Source of the DNA: Escallonia rubra
Lineage: Eukaryota; Streptophyta; Magnoliopsida; Escalloniales; Escalloniaceae
Direction: 5' to 3'
NCBI GenBank assembly: GCA_033065855.1
Contig: JAVXUO010002115.1
Coordinates: 186,001 to 250,000, forward strand
Length of the DNA: 64,000 nucleotides
The notes below the pieces were generated by a model. It ran no database searches, was not told the origin of the DNA, and was given only the letters and a program-made list of their open reading frames with translations. A program made the translations under genes and the position numbers. Shown in pieces: positions 1 through 11,912 of the stretch. How positions within the stretch are numbered: position 1 is the stretch's first letter; every line of letters starts with the position of its first letter.

Positions 1-1110
1 GGAGGAGGGCTGAAGCAGTCTACAGTTGTTAAGGTTGTTGCTTCCAGTCCTTATCTTTTGATTGGGGATGCAAGTAAGGCACTTATTAAGATTTGGGAAA
101 AGTTGAAAAGCGTCGGGATTGAGGATGATTGGATTGAGGGCTACTTGTTGGAGAAAAACACTTATGATTGGAGCCACATACTTGAGCTTTTTTGCATGTT
201 GAGCAAGAATGGTTACACTAAGGAGCAATTAGGCGGATTAATTTGTCAACATCCAGGGCTTTTATTTGATGAACGTACAACATTTTCGCTGATCGGGTTC
301 TTGCTCAAATTCGGAGTCACGATGAACGATATATCTTCTTTATTGTTGCAGTTTCCACAAATCCAAGTTGGTAAGTTTGTTGAGAACTTGAGGCGGTGCT
401 ATCACTTTTTTATTGAACTTGAGATGGACGTGATAGACATTGGGTCAATTTTTCGTGCGCACCCTGGTTTGCTCGGTTCTTGTTCTTTAAAGAAACTTAG
501 CAGCTTATTGTCAAGCTTGAATACTGGGAAAAAACGAATGTGTGAAATCATCAAGAATAATCCGCAGGAACTAAAGAATTGGGTTCTTGGTGCGAGAACT
601 AAACCATTACCAACGTTACGAAAAGACTGGAAAGAGAAAAAGATTAAGTTTTTGTTGGACTTGGGATTCATTGAAAACTCGAGTGAAATGAAAGCAGCTC
701 TGAGGCTTTTCCGAGGCAAAGGAGCGGAACTTCAGGAAAGATTTAACTGTTTTGTCAATGCTGGTATAGATCCAAAGGATGTCTCGGAAATGCTTAAAGT
801 AGCTCCTCATGTTCTCAACCAATCCAAGGATGTAATTGAAGAGAAGATTGATTTTCTTGTGAATGGATTGGGTTATCCAATATCATCTGTAGTTGTATTT
901 CCACAATATCTCTCATATACGGTGCAAAGAGTCAAGCTCAGGTATTCAATGTATAAATGGTCAACAGATAGAGGAACGGTGGACCCCAAGTTGGCTTTGA
1001 GCACTTTTATTTCATGCACAGAGCCAACATTTATAAGGCTGTACGTCAACAGTCATAGTGAAGGCCCTCAAGTTTGGGAAGAGTTGAAGAAACAGATTTA
1101 TCATGATTGA
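1..1110 (+). CDS. mTERF family protein, 3' part (gene starts before the window)
   Basis: The reading frame is open from base 1 to the stop at 1108-1110, giving about 369 residues, so the N-terminus and any organelle transit peptide lie upstream. The protein is a series of roughly 30-residue helical repeats with the mTERF pattern, in which a proline-containing turn precedes a hydrophobic helix: ICQHPGLLF, LLQFPQIQV, FRAHPGLLG, LKVAPHVLNQ, VVFPQYLSYTVQRVKLR. mTERF proteins bind organellar nucleic acid and act in transcription or RNA maturation in plastids or mitochondria; which organelle cannot be told without the N-terminus. The C-terminal part with LGYPISSVV, FPQYLSY and a WEELKKQIY tail is typical of plant members that resemble the MTERF18 type, from memory. 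No intron is needed in the visible part, as is usual for plant mTERF genes. Confidence 0.9.
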   Translation, partial: GGGLKQSTVVKVVASSPYLLIGDASKALIKIWEKLKSVGIEDDWIEGYLLEKNTYDWSHILELFCMLSKNGYTKEQLGGLICQHPGLLFDERTTFSLIGFLLKFGVTMNDISSLLLQFPQIQVGKFVENLRRCYHFFIELEMDVIDIGSIFRAHPGLLGSCSLKKLSSLLSSLNTGKKRMCEIIKNNPQELKNWVLGARTKPLPTLRKDWKEKKIKFLLDLGFIENSSEMKAALRLFRGKGAELQERFNCFVNAGIDPKDVSEMLKVAPHVLNQSKDVIEEKIDFLVNGLGYPISSVVVFPQYLSYTVQRVKLRYSMYKWSTDRGTVDPKLALSTFISCTEPTFIRLYVNSHSEGPQVWEELKKQIYHD

Positions 1111-2100
1111 AAGATGAAAGTAAGTTCTACCGGCTTGTTCTCTAGGCAAGCTTGGTATGGAGATACCTGCTTCTGTAACTTCTCCAGCTGAGTGCAAACC
1201 AGCGTAATTTGGCTTATCTTGTAAATTGGGCGGCGTACTGCTCTCTGTTTTGCCAGCACTCTAGAAGCAAATAGAAGTAAACCAGAACCAGGTACTTGTC
1301 TCTTGTACTTACGTAGAAGAAGAATACTAGTTAGATTGTTTAAGAGATTGGATGTTCTATTTAACATAATTCCATCACCTGCAAATGAGTTGATTAAGTG
1401 AATGATACTTCTCAAGTTTTGGTAACTCGGACAATCCATTACCCTACTCCTGCAACCCCTTGGTAACCACTTAATGAGAAAAGTTATCTTCGTGTAGTAG
1501 TTAGTATTTCTTACTTCTTGTGTGACGTACAACACGTAGTAAAGGAGTTGTTTTACGAACAGGGCCCCTTTTGAAGAAGGATCCAAGACCATGTACACAA
1601 AAAAATTGTACAGACTCTATTTGCTAATACACCATTTGAAGCTGGTCAACTGAAAGACTAGGCTTCAGAATAGCATCGTTAAGTTCTTAACAGAAAATTT
1701 TCAAAACTAAACTTTGAGTTAGTTGTAGGAACCTTGCCATAGGTCCATAAATCTCTCTGAAATTTGTTGCTCTATGCTCCTCACTTAGGAGCTCTTTGTT
1801 AGCTTGCTTTAGGCTAACAAGAATCTGGCTTCATATTGTAAAAGAAGAAAGGAACACAATTTTAGATTTGTCATTGACTCAACAGAACTAGAAACCCAAA
1901 ACATACAATTTGAAAGCCAAAAAACATGATTTTAGATTCTCCCATTTTCTATTGAAGTAGAAAGCCAAAAAAACATTTGAAACTCCAGATTCTCGGTAAC
2001 ATAGGCTTGGATTGAGAATTTGAGCCGCTTCAAGAAAGCAGTAAACAAAGACATATAAAAGTACTTGAAACGTAATACGTACTTTGTAATTTACTCTTGA
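1111..2100. other. 3' flank of the mTERF gene, no gene recognised
   Basis: This stretch presumably starts with the mTERF 3' UTR. Short open frames on the minus strand (for example 1101-1598) show no family pattern and are judged chance. Confidence 0.5.
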
Positions 2101-2101
2101 G

Positions 2102-2760
2102 ATGGACTCCAATCTCAGACTCTTCTTTCTCCCTGCCCTTGTTTCCTCGGTTTGTGTTGCCTGCTTTTGTCTTTATGCCTTTAACCCACTGCCTATACCT
2201 GTGGTATGTTTCATCCTTCAGTTTGTCAAAATTTCGCAAGCTTATGAAGTTTCTTTGCTTCACTATTTGATGGAGATGGATGACTCTCGTAAAACCCTTT
2301 TTCGAATTCTTCTGTAAGAATATCCGCCTCAAAATACCCATGAACCAGTGTCAAAGCAAATAAAAAGCTTGGGTACGAGCTCTTCCCGTTATTAGGGTGA
2401 TGTAGTCATTTGCTCTGAAGCCACCTCTCTCGCTCCAACGTTTATTTCGAACATAAAGTTTTGAAAAGCTTCCAGTAAGTGTTTAGGTTGTCATATGTGG
2501 ACTGACCCATAACAAAACTCTAGTGTTTGGCTCTTGTTATTGGTAGCGATTGGATCCCATATTTCTGGATTCGGATCGAGAATCTTAAATCAGTTCAAGT
2601 TTATGATATGCTAACTTCGTTATATTTCCCTCCATATTTAGGTTACAAGGTGCAGTGTGATGGCATTCAAACTTTTAACCTGAAGAATGGTTACCGTAAG
2701 ACGCAATGTTCGTCAAAGTTTGAGGTCTACAGCATTTCATCGACAAGGCACATGCCTTGA
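2102..2760 (+). pseudogene. Decayed copy of the cysteine-rich peptide gene
   Basis: Two blocks match the exons of the peptide gene at 4842-5511. Exon-1-like sequence at about 2102-2203 keeps the end of the signal peptide and the same donor context (GTATGTTT). Exon-2-like sequence at 2642-2760 follows an AG and encodes a related stretch with FNLKNG and a C-x16-C-S-S-K core. The gap of about 440 bases equals the intron of the intact gene. The two blocks no longer share one frame and the second half of the cysteine pattern is lost, so this looks like an old, broken paralogue with several changes. It could still be transcribed. Confidence 0.55.
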
Positions 2761-3812
2761 TAATATCGTTTTCAGGATATGAGAATTGTGGACTAATCCA
2801 GTTTGTTTCTTTTAGGATATTGGATTCCAGACATGTTTTCTACGATGATTTCGGGATGTTGATGTGAGAATCAACGTAATCAAAGCCTATATTCAGGAAA
2901 TCACGGTGACTTCTTAATGATTGTTTACAAGATGCAGGTGACTAGTCACGTTGTATCGCGTGGATTAGTCGGGCCTATGAGTTCCGGACACCTTCTTTCA
3001 CGGCAAAAAGAAGAAAAATAATTTTGCAAGTGTTATCGTCTAAATATTTCCACACTATAGATGAGAAGAGTTAGGAATTTTTTTCTAAAACTTGGATACG
3101 GTAAATTGTTTTACGCTCTCTATATTTGTACTCTAAAGTTTTTAATCAGTCTGATATGACAAAGTAAGGGCATATTGTAGCTAGATTTCTTTGAGAAATC
3201 TTTGAACGATTCGACTGTGATCTTATAGGAAATAAGGAGGAAAAAGGAAAAGAAATGGTAAAGAAAATGGATATTTCGACAGGGAAATTAGATACATATC
3301 TTAAATGCAAAAATAAATAAATAAAATGGCAACCACTGGCAATGTCATTTTAAGAAAGTTTCTAATCATCCTGGTCACTTTTTCCATTTCTAGGATTTTT
3401 AAAATAGACGATATCTAGAAATTCATTCATTGAATTTGCTAAATCTAAGGCTCTTTCCGAAATTACATTTTACGTCGCATAATATATCTCATTTGGTAAA
3501 TTATTCAGGTGGTCGGGTGGCCCTATCGGCACTGCGTACTAACTAATGACACTTTTGATACTACTATTTTTTCCACATGGTGGTACGATATAAATTCATG
3601 CAATGCAATGTAGACAGTCATTTGGTGCGTGTCGATAAGGTTACTCAATTGTTAAGGTGAAACGTATTTTATGGGACTTGTGCAAGGAATGGATTTTATA
3701 ATTCGGATTCAATTCTTATAATCTTAGTAATCTTGAAATGAAAGAGCATTGTTATTGTCATTTCGATAAAGGAAAAGAAGGATAATATTGTCAATCTTGA
3801 TAAAGAAAATAT
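2761..3812. other. Gene-poor AT-rich spacer
   Basis: No coding frame, RNA gene or clear element end is seen. Short direct repeats around a GATAAAGGAAAA word occur near 3760-3860, at the left edge of the tandem duplication. Confidence 0.5.
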
Positions 3813-4798
3813 TCAAATCTGTAGAAAATGTTGTTGTCATCTTGATAAAGGAAAATAAAAAATAAATTGCCTAGAAATGACAGATTTGTAGGTGAGCTTG
3901 AATAAGAGTCATCTGAGTTTATCATACCATTCATCCTAAAAATATAAACCTCATTTCACAATAAAATCACTTTAAATGAATCACTAAGGTAGAGTAAGTC
4001 CTTTCAAATTATTTTTCTATGATTTAATAAACTATTTCAAATTTTTAGCCAATTGACATGACTTACAATTCAATTTTAAAGCCAATTATTTATTACTCAT
4101 GGGAGAACAAAGATTTATTCATCATTAGAAGTGTTAATTGTTAAGTTTATTTATACTCTTCCGCCCAATTAAAAAGTTTACCTCATGCATAGGTACTTCA
4201 ATAAGAAGAAGACGGAACGAATATCTTTCCAAATATTGCGTATTAATATCTTTTTTTTTAGCATAAACTCAAGGTTAATTCAAGATCTTTAGGCAAATAT
4301 TGAAATTGATATCCAACCGATGACTTCGGGTAACTAGCAAAGCAAAAAAATAATATTAGTTGTAGCATTATTTAACATACGTGCATATACATGGATATAT
4401 TTTTCCTCTAATAGTTAATAAAAGCACCTAACTTTTTTTAAAAAAAAAAGTAGCTTAATTACAAGTCACCAGAGATTATCAATTGTACACCTTCGAATGA
4501 AATTGGTTTCCATCAAAAAAATCTATAATAAAAGAATACTAATTTAATAAATAAAAAAAAGGTATAAATTATAAATCGCCCCTATAAGAGCAGTATTTGG
4601 GATACAAAATATTAGACTTTGCAATCTTTCCATTCAAAGAATTGAAATATTTGATGTATCTTAACTCTAAGATACTAATAATACAGGGAAATCTGCTAAC
4701 AGTTGTGGCATGAACTTTAGTTTAATGCTGAAGAGTTTAACATATTCTGTGAATCTCGAAATCAGATTTTCATAATATTATGAGGGTTGCAATGGCAC

Positions 4799-4806
4799 TA
4801 TATAAA
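4799..4806 (+). promoter_or_regulatory. TATA box of the cysteine-rich peptide gene
   Basis: TATATAAA lies 36-43 bases before the start codon, so the 5' UTR must be very short. The same box and surroundings occur before the duplicate at 9836-9843. Confidence 0.65.
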
Positions 4807-4841
4807 GACAACTCACATGTACAAGTTTGAAGCAAGGCAAG

Positions 4842-4991
4842 ATGAAGAAATCAGCCTTTGTCTTGGCCCTTGCACTTCTGTGCCTGCTTCTGTCGCCCAC
4901 TGCCTATGGTATGTTTTCATTGCTCGGTTTCTCCAATCTAGTACGCTCTTGAAGGCTCTACCATCCCCCCCCCCCCCACACACACACACAC

Positions 4992-5025
<34 letters not shown>

Positions 5026-5511
5026 TCATGGGGGTTGTTTTAAACGGCTTACCACTTTTTAAAGTTTTAGTTGCCGAAATAAATAATCGAGGGCTGATGC
5101 TGATATGAAATAAACCAACACTCAAAAGTGATGCGATTCTTTTTGTTCGATAGTTTGTTTCTTACCTTTTATAAGTAAAAAAAGCTGTAAAATGTTTTTT
5201 GTTTGCTAGACTATTTTTTTTTTCTTTTTTTGTTGATTGCTTAGAAAGCGGAATTTTATAGTTTTCGAAGGCATATCTCTTATTTGATGTGTTGTTAACT
5301 TGGCTCTTTTTTACTACTATGTTTTTGTGATTTTTCTATAGGTGGCAAAAAGTGTGAAAGCATCAGCAAGTTTGACCTGCAAAATGGTAACGACAAATTG
5401 TGCCTCTCAAAATGTAATGAAAAGTCTGAGGGGTGGATGGTGGCTTGGGCGGTTTATCGTAACAACATGTGCACATGTTGTTTGACGTTGGATCCACAAG
5501 TCGCTACTTAA
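4842..5511 (+). CDS. Secreted six-cysteine peptide, two exons
   Basis: Exons are 4842-4908 and 5342-5511, with a phase-1 GT-AG intron of 433 bases. The product is 78 residues. Residues 1-22 form a classic signal peptide (MKKSAFVLALALLCLLLS then PTAYG); the mature part is about 56 residues with the pattern C-x15-C-x3-C-x18-C-x-C-C. A CxxxC followed by a CxC resembles the cysteine-stabilised alpha-beta fold of plant defensin-like peptides, but there are six cysteines rather than eight and no GxC motif, so membership in that superfamily is inference. The single intron just after the signal peptide is the usual layout of plant cysteine-rich peptide genes. A role in defence or in cell-cell signalling is possible; nothing here decides. 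The start is fixed by the TATA box and signal peptide. An intact paralogue was not found in the window. Confidence 0.75.
4968..5022. repeat. Microsatellite C-run, (CA)n and (CT)n in the peptide gene intron
   Basis: A run of C, then CA repeats, then a long CT run lies 60 bases after the donor site. The duplicate gene has CT and CA tracts at the matching place (about 10013-10052), in swapped order, so the microsatellite predates the duplication. Confidence 0.85.
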
Positions 5512-5593
5512 ACTTTAGTCATATCTTCTTTTGCAAGAACAAAGCACATGGCATTGCCTTCTGTGCAACCCCTTGTACCTCAAATTTGAATGC

Positions 5594-5599
5594 AATAAA
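5594..5599 (+). terminator. Poly(A) signal AATAAA of the peptide gene
   Basis: AATAAA about 85 bases after the stop, followed by a T/G-rich stretch. The duplicate copy keeps it at 12415-12420. Confidence 0.5.
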
Positions 5600-8530
5600 T
5601 TTCTTGTGAGAAGTCACAAAATTTCGAGAAGTTTGTCTTATGAAGTATGACTTTAGTTGTATTCGTGTTTCTTTTTTTGTTTCTTTCGTCGCCACTTTGA
5701 AGAATTCCACCAATTTCATAAGCATAGTTCTAGAATATGAACAAACAACCCCTTTAAAAGGGACCAACAAACCCCTAGGAAGTAAACTAAGAACTATGTT
5801 GACGACATAAATTAATTGTCAAAACCAACCTTAATCCCTCTCTGGCTGCTGTCGAGTCCAGCATGCTCGGACCAACTTCAACTCAAGCCAAGGAAAAGGT
5901 AGCGGAACAAAGGGTAAGGTGAGGTGATTAAGAGATTATTAAAGGAAAACCAACCAGTTGCCAGTATTCCACCACCAATTAAGTAAGGAAGGTCTAAGCT
6001 AATGACAATAACTCCAATTTTAGTGGCCTACCATGTAGGCAGACTTTGATACCCTTTGGATTGATTATGTGATGATCAGACTTGATCAAATTTAGAGTTC
6101 AACAGAGAAACAAATTTAATCCATTGATTCGCGGTCCAATTGTAAGCAATATAGAGCGGTAGCGATAGCAGAAATAGTGATCAAGAGAATGATGTAACTA
6201 AGTGGGTCTAACTATGCGAAATCTGAAAAATACATGGGAGCTCGAGCGACCAAAAACAAAAATTATTAAAATATGCCACACGTGTGTGTCTGCGTGCGAT
6301 AAAACTATTTACAATTCTATTCAATAAAATGAATTGCTATGTTAGAAATGCTAAAGCTCGAGCATAGATCGATTAAGTTCAATAAGTAAATGAAGAAACT
6401 TGAAGCACTCTAAGCTGAACTCAATTCGACCGGTGAACTCAACTCGATCCATCTACAATCTTCCTCCGGTATGCTTCTTTAATTGCACTAAAACAAAATA
6501 CTTATCTAGATAAATCCTAAAAATCCATTACGGGGTAAACTAGTATAGAGTCCATTTAAATGAATGTGATCGACGACCTGTATCCTACATATTTTTACCG
6601 TAACACAAGAAATTAATCAATCTCAAAAAATAATAAATCATAATTTATGTAATTTCTTTCGACTAGCAGCTAGTTCTAACAGTTACGCGGAGCCAATGAT
6701 AGTCATATGGCCCAAGATTAAACCTCTAAGACAAGAAATGATAACACCGTACCTTTAGGTTGGGAAAGGGTGAAACTAATCATATGCAAGTCCAACAAGC
6801 TTTTTATTTCAAAAAAGAAAATATGCATTTATTGATAGCTAAGTTTTCGAATTAAAATCCCTGTTCGTTGAGGCTATTTAACATGGCATCATAACAAGAA
6901 ATAGAAGTGATCCACCTCCCTTACTTCCAACTAATTGCAATTAGTTATTGTACTTTTATTTGATTTGCTTTTAACTCATTTACATTCATTTAATCGGAGA
7001 ACGTAGAGCAACTTCAAATCCTCTAAACATTTGAAGCGACTTTGAAGATATAGTCTTTTACTTGAAGCAGCTTAACGTTTTAAGCGTTCTGAAAAGAAGA
7101 TAAGAGGAAATGATAGGGGATGTTACGGAGGGCTCAAATTTGACTGTGTTTTTTACGTTGCCAAACAATGAAAATGTTGTTGTCATGTCGATAAAGGAAA
7201 TAAATAAATGAATTGTCTAGAAATGACATATTTGTACTTGAGTTTGAGTAAGAGTCTTCTGATATCATTCATCCTAAAAAATATAAACTTACTTGGCTCG
7301 AAATAAAATTGCTTTAGGAAGGAAAACCGATCACTAAGGTAGAGTAAATCCTTTAGAATTATTTTTCTAAGACATAGTAAAACATTTCAATTTTTGAGCC
7401 AATTGGCATGATTTATAATTCAATTTAAAAGCCAATCGGTACAAGTTTGTCTCATCCTTGATTTTTTTGGCTTGAAAATCAGGATCACAAATAAAAGAAG
7501 TCAATAATCAAATTGCCATGAAATATTGATTAAACCAATAAATCCAAGCCCTTACACTTGATTTTCATTCGGTATCTGTCAAAACAATTTTATTTAATCT
7601 TTTTCTAGAATTTGTATGGAGCACGTGCATTGCACGTGTATGTGGTCAAAGATAAATTTTGAGATAATATCATTAGGTTTCTTGGGAACAGATTATATAA
7701 CTCAATTATGTTCTACGACATTTGTAGTATTATAGACAATATTCTTTCTCATCAAACTTTTCATTTCCCAATGTTTAGAATAGATTCGTTCCCCTATATT
7801 TATTTCATTTAAACAAATCAAAAAGAGAGTCATAAATGGAGGGTATGAGTGTCATTGACGTAGTTAACGGAATACATAATCATCCAAAAAATGACTTAAA
7901 ACGTTCGTACTTTTATAGGTAGTATAGATCAATATGGGGGGTCGCGTGGATTAGTTTTTACACATTCTTGTTTAGTTATCTATTAATTACTTATTCTTCA
8001 TTAGGAATATTTATCGTTAAGAATATTTATACTCTTTCACACAATTAAAAAGTTTACCTCATGCATAGGTACTTCATCAATAACATGAAGACGAAATGAA
8101 TATTTTCCCAATTGTATTGGCGAATATGCTAAAAATATTATGTCATTAATATCCATTTTTTAGCATAAACTCAAGGTAAATGGAAGAACTTTAGGCAAAT
8201 ACTGAAATTGATCTTCAACTTATGACTTTGGATAACTACCAAAGTTAACAAAAAAAATAAAATAAAAAATTGCAATCTAAAAACAAGTTGTGAAATTATG
8301 TAACATCCGTGTAGATACATGGGTATGTTTTTACTCTGATAGTTAATAATACCACATAATTTCTTTTAGAAAAGTAATTAATTGTAAGTTGGTAGAGGTT
8401 ATAAATTCTACACTTTGGAATGAAATTGGCTCCACAAAAAAATACAAATTATAAGAGAATAGTAACTTATTTAATAAGTATGAATTATAAAAGGACCGAC
8501 TGTAATAAAAAAAAAATCCAATTTAAGCTC

Positions 8531-9717
8531 GAAAATATTCGGTTGTTGTCTAACACTATATTATCAGCTTAAATGATGTTAGACTACCTCTAAATGAGAG
8601 GTGAGTTTGTGACAGAAGAGAAGATGTTTAGTAAGTGGAGATGGAAGCTGTGCATTCTTGTCAGAGATGGAGGCAATGAGTGGTTCTCGTGAAAATGAAA
8701 ACGAAAAGTGGGGAGGAAAAAGAGAAAAATAAGAAATAGAATGATGAGGAGCGGAAACATATTAATGCTTAGAAAACTAGTGGGCCAGATCCTCAAACAT
8801 TCGGTAAAAACTTATATGTGAATGTTTGTGTTTAACTACGCTGACCATGGTTAAGATTTGTTATCAAGTTGGATACTTTCCCCACAATTGAATGCACAGC
8901 TTTCATCTCTACATACTAAACATCTTCTCTTCTGCCACAAACTCACCCACCGATTATTTACTATTCAATTACTGGTGTTAATTTTTATTTGTTCCATAAT
9001 TTTTACAATTATTTGCTTAAGATTTTATATCAAAACATGAATACACTGGGGTTTTTGGATGTATATGAGAATGAGAATGACAAGAGTCATGAATCTGTTG
9101 TACAGCTTTGAATAAAAGAATTTCATCATTGAAGTCCATCGATTGATTGTGTTTCAATCAGGCTCCTTTTTAATATTGTAAACGACAGAAGGGTGACTGT
9201 CATGTCATCTAGACAAGTCAAACCTCTTCATCAAAAGTCTTAGAAAAATAATGATAAAGATAACTGTAGAAATCTTACAAGACTCATGCCTGTTGAAGAA
9301 CATGAGTGTTAACACACTAACCTTAAACCTCTTCATCAACTCTCACGTTCTACAGTCAAATTTTACAGTTCTCCTCGGGTAATCGACGGACTCCATCTGA
9401 TAAAAGATGAGAATAAGAAAGACGAGGAATGGAAGCATAATAATGGTATGGCGGGCGGGACATTCAAATATTTGGTCAAAATTTGTATTTCGAAGTTTGT
9501 GTTTTACTAGGTTAACCATGTTTAATATTTGCAAGTTGGATACTTGCCCCAGCAACTGATAATCTTACTTAGTTGGCAAATTTTTAGAAGTAGTCTGACA
9601 CCACTTAAGCTGATGACGTAGTGTTAGACAACCATCAAATATTTTGACGAATTTTTAGAGGTAATCTGGTTCTACCTAAGTTGATGATGTAGTGTTATAT
9701 AACCACCGAATATTTTC
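8531..9717. mobile_element. Foldback-like element with about 70-bp imperfect terminal inverted repeats
   Basis: The left end starting GAAAATATTCGGTTGTTG is matched, reverse-complemented, at the right end (9650-9717), and a second related copy of that end sits just inside at about 9590-9645. Internally there is a further inverted repeat (8601-8657 against 8890-8946, with few mismatches) and a direct duplication of about 100 bases (8790-8885 against 9455-9555). No transposase frame is present, so it is non-autonomous. Absence from unit A shows insertion after the duplication. No clear target duplication was found, so the superfamily is open. Confidence 0.6.
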
Positions 9718-9835
9718 TCATAAAGGCATTATTTGGGATATGACATAATAAACTTTAATACGATGCTCAAGGGTTAACATAATCTATGAATATTGAAATC
9801 AGATTTTCACAATATTATGATGGTTGCAATGGCAC

Positions 9836-9843
9836 TATATAAA
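9836..9843 (+). promoter_or_regulatory. TATA box of the duplicate peptide gene
   Basis: TATATAAA in the same context as the box at 4799-4806, 36-43 bases before the old start codon. Confidence 0.55.
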
Positions 9844-10013
9844 GACAGCTCACATGTAGAAGTTTGAAGCAAAGCAAGATGAAGAAAAAAATCAGCATTT
9901 GTCTTGGCCCTTGCACTTCTATGCCTGCTTCTGTCGTCCACTGCCTATGGTATGTTTCATCGCTCGATTCTCCAATTTAGCACTCTTGAAGGCTTCTTCC
10001 CCCTCCCCCCCAA

Positions 10014-10052
<39 letters not shown>

Positions 10053-10164
10053 TTCTCGGCATAGGTTTGTTTCACGGGATTATTTCTAATCGGCTTTAAG
10101 TAGTTTGAACCGCTGAAATAGATATTGAAGGGATGGCGTTGATCGGAAAGGAAAAAAAATTGAC

Positions 10165-10362
10165 TCTTACCCTGATTGTAGGAATATACTTACAACCTAA
10201 CGATCATTAATGATCGCTATATGTTTTTAGTAACATCTCTGACAACACTTTCAATGATAATTCTTAACCATACTTTTTTAACATCATTAAATAAAAGTCA
10301 CTAAAAGAATTTAATGACAATCAATTGTCGCTATATGGGGGTTGTAGGAAAATTCTTATAAC
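10165..10362. mobile_element. Palindromic MITE, copy 1
   Basis: A near-palindrome built from words such as ATGATCGCTATA, TTTAGTAACAT, CAATGATAATTCTTAA and GACAATCAATTGTCGCTAT. The same ordered words recur at 28117-28285, 28645-28870 and 54515-54720, so it is a repeated family. No coding capacity. Confidence 0.6.
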
Positions 10363-10880
10363 TTAAAAAGCAACCAAAAATTTTTCGATCTAAAATTAAA
10401 AGCGAATGCCATTCTTTCCCTCTTGTAATTCCTTTCTTACTTCATAAAAGTAGATAAGCTGGAAAACGTCTTTGTTTGCTATATTTTTGAAATCACTTGC
10501 AGTTTTGATTTTCAGTTTTCAAAAAAATAAAAATCAGTTTAGTTGGTATTTTTTACAAAAATAAATGGGTGTTTGATTAGCCAGTTTTTATTTTGAATTT
10601 TTTCTTTACCATTTTTTTCTTAATTTTTGTACCAACCATTTTTCTCCAACAGATTTCCAAAATTCCCCGAGAGCACCACCATCAGTGGGTGGCACCACCA
10701 CCATCCAATTCACAGTACACCGCCATAATCAAATGTGATGGTGGTGGGGTGGTGACAATAAGAAAATTGTACGGGGGTTGTGCGACGGTACTAAGGTGGC
10801 GGCATTGCTTGAGGTCTCACTGATTGTCCATGGCAGTAAGGGTAAAGATGGTGAGTTGATATCTAATTCATTGTAGAAGC

Positions 10881-11248
10881 GCGTGGGTTGGAGACAGAAG
10901 GCCAGATCCGTGGGTGACGATGATGGTAGGATGGCGGTGCTGGGGTAGATCTGTGGGCGGCAGTGGCGAGAGTGTGGCACACCCGTGATTGTCAAAGGCG
11001 TGGGCTGGCGACAGGGGGCCAGATCCGTGGGTGGCATGACAGTAGGATGGCGGTGCCGGGGAAGAACTGTGGGTAGAAGTGGCGAGAGTGTGGCGGTGAT
11101 GTGGCAAACCCATGGTCGAAGGTGTCGGTTGGCAACGGGCGGCCAGATTCTTGGGTAGCAATGACAGCAGTGTGGCGGTGCTGAGATAGATCTGTGGGTG
11201 GCAGTGGCGAGAGTGTGGCGGTGGTGTGGCAGACCCGTGGTTATCGAC
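10881..11248. repeat. Minisatellite of three units of about 120 bases in the MITE core
   Basis: Units start at about 10881, 10998 and 11121, each running from a GCGTGGG-like start through GGCCAGATCCGTGGGT, GGATGGCGGTG and GGCGAGAGTGTGGC. The long open frames on the minus strand here follow from the repeat and are not taken as genes. Confidence 0.75.
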
Positions 11249-11469
11249 GGCAATAGGGGTAAATTCGTGGGTCACGAGGGCGATAGGTGACGACGCCGAT
11301 AGGGTGACGATGGGGCAGATTTGGCCGATGGAAGAAAGTGTCTAGTGGTGGTGATGGTGGAGCTCTGTATGTGAGGGGGTTTTCTTAGAATGATACTTTT
11401 TTTTTTTTTTTGCTTCTAACAAAGTTTGAAAGTTGGATCTCAAAACAAAATCGAAAACTTCAAAATGAA

Positions 11470-11912
11470 GGTAGCGTTTGAAATTACTTAGAGTTTTAGT
11501 TTTTTGTTTAAAAAAAAAAACAAAACCAGTTTAGTTTTTATTTTTTACAAAAATAAATGGGTATTTGATTACGCAGTTTTAATTTTGAATTTTTTCTTTT
11601 GAGTGTTTAATTACCCAGGTTTTATTTTGAGTTTTTTCTTTAGTGGTGGTTGCAGTGGCGATGTGGCGGTGGCCGGTGGGGTTGGCGGCGACAGTCGACT
11701 GCTGCAGTGGTAGGCGAGGCCGCGGTGGTGGCGGCCCGGCTAGCGGTGGGAGGGGGGGTGGTGCTCTCAAAACAAAAACTAAAATTTAAAACTCAAAAAT
11801 GGGAGTTTTCAAAAACAGCCATGTTTTAAAAACTGATTTTTAAAACTGAAAGGAAAAAAAACGAAAATTGTGTGGCAAACGTATTTTTTTTCTCCAGTTT
11901 TCAAACATACCC
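11470..11912. mobile_element. Harbinger-like MITE nested in the outer element
   Basis: Ends read GGTAGCGTTTGAAA and, in reverse complement, GGGTATGTTTGAAA. The element of 443 bases is flanked on both sides by GAA (11467-11469 and 11913-11915), consistent with the 3-bp target duplication of PIF/Harbinger elements. Its core is GC-rich (GGTGGC words). Confidence 0.65.

Larger units (their letters stand above)
3813..7170 (+). repeat. Tandem duplication, unit A (about 3.4 kb)
   Basis: Blocks along this segment recur in the same order and orientation in 7171-15545. Matching pairs include about 3815-4090 with 7170-7435, 4090-4330 with 7976-8230, the promoter and exon 1 (4680-4908 with 9740-9949), exon 2 (5342-5511 with 12172-12326), 5750-6040 with 12590-12860, 6145-6250 with 14645-14750, and 6980-7160 with 15350-15540. 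Identity is clearly below 100 percent, with many small indels, so the duplication is not recent. This unit carries the intact peptide gene and is the compact form. Confidence 0.8.

Noticed and set aside
4968-5022. CRISPR-like or regulatory array from the CA/CT tracts
   Set aside because: They are plain microsatellites; a eukaryotic genome is not expected to hold CRISPR arrays and there are no spacers.
10729-11275. Long minus-strand open frames (174 and 135 residues)
   Set aside because: They arise from a three-unit minisatellite in a MITE core; the product would be low-complexity His/Pro/Thr repeats.
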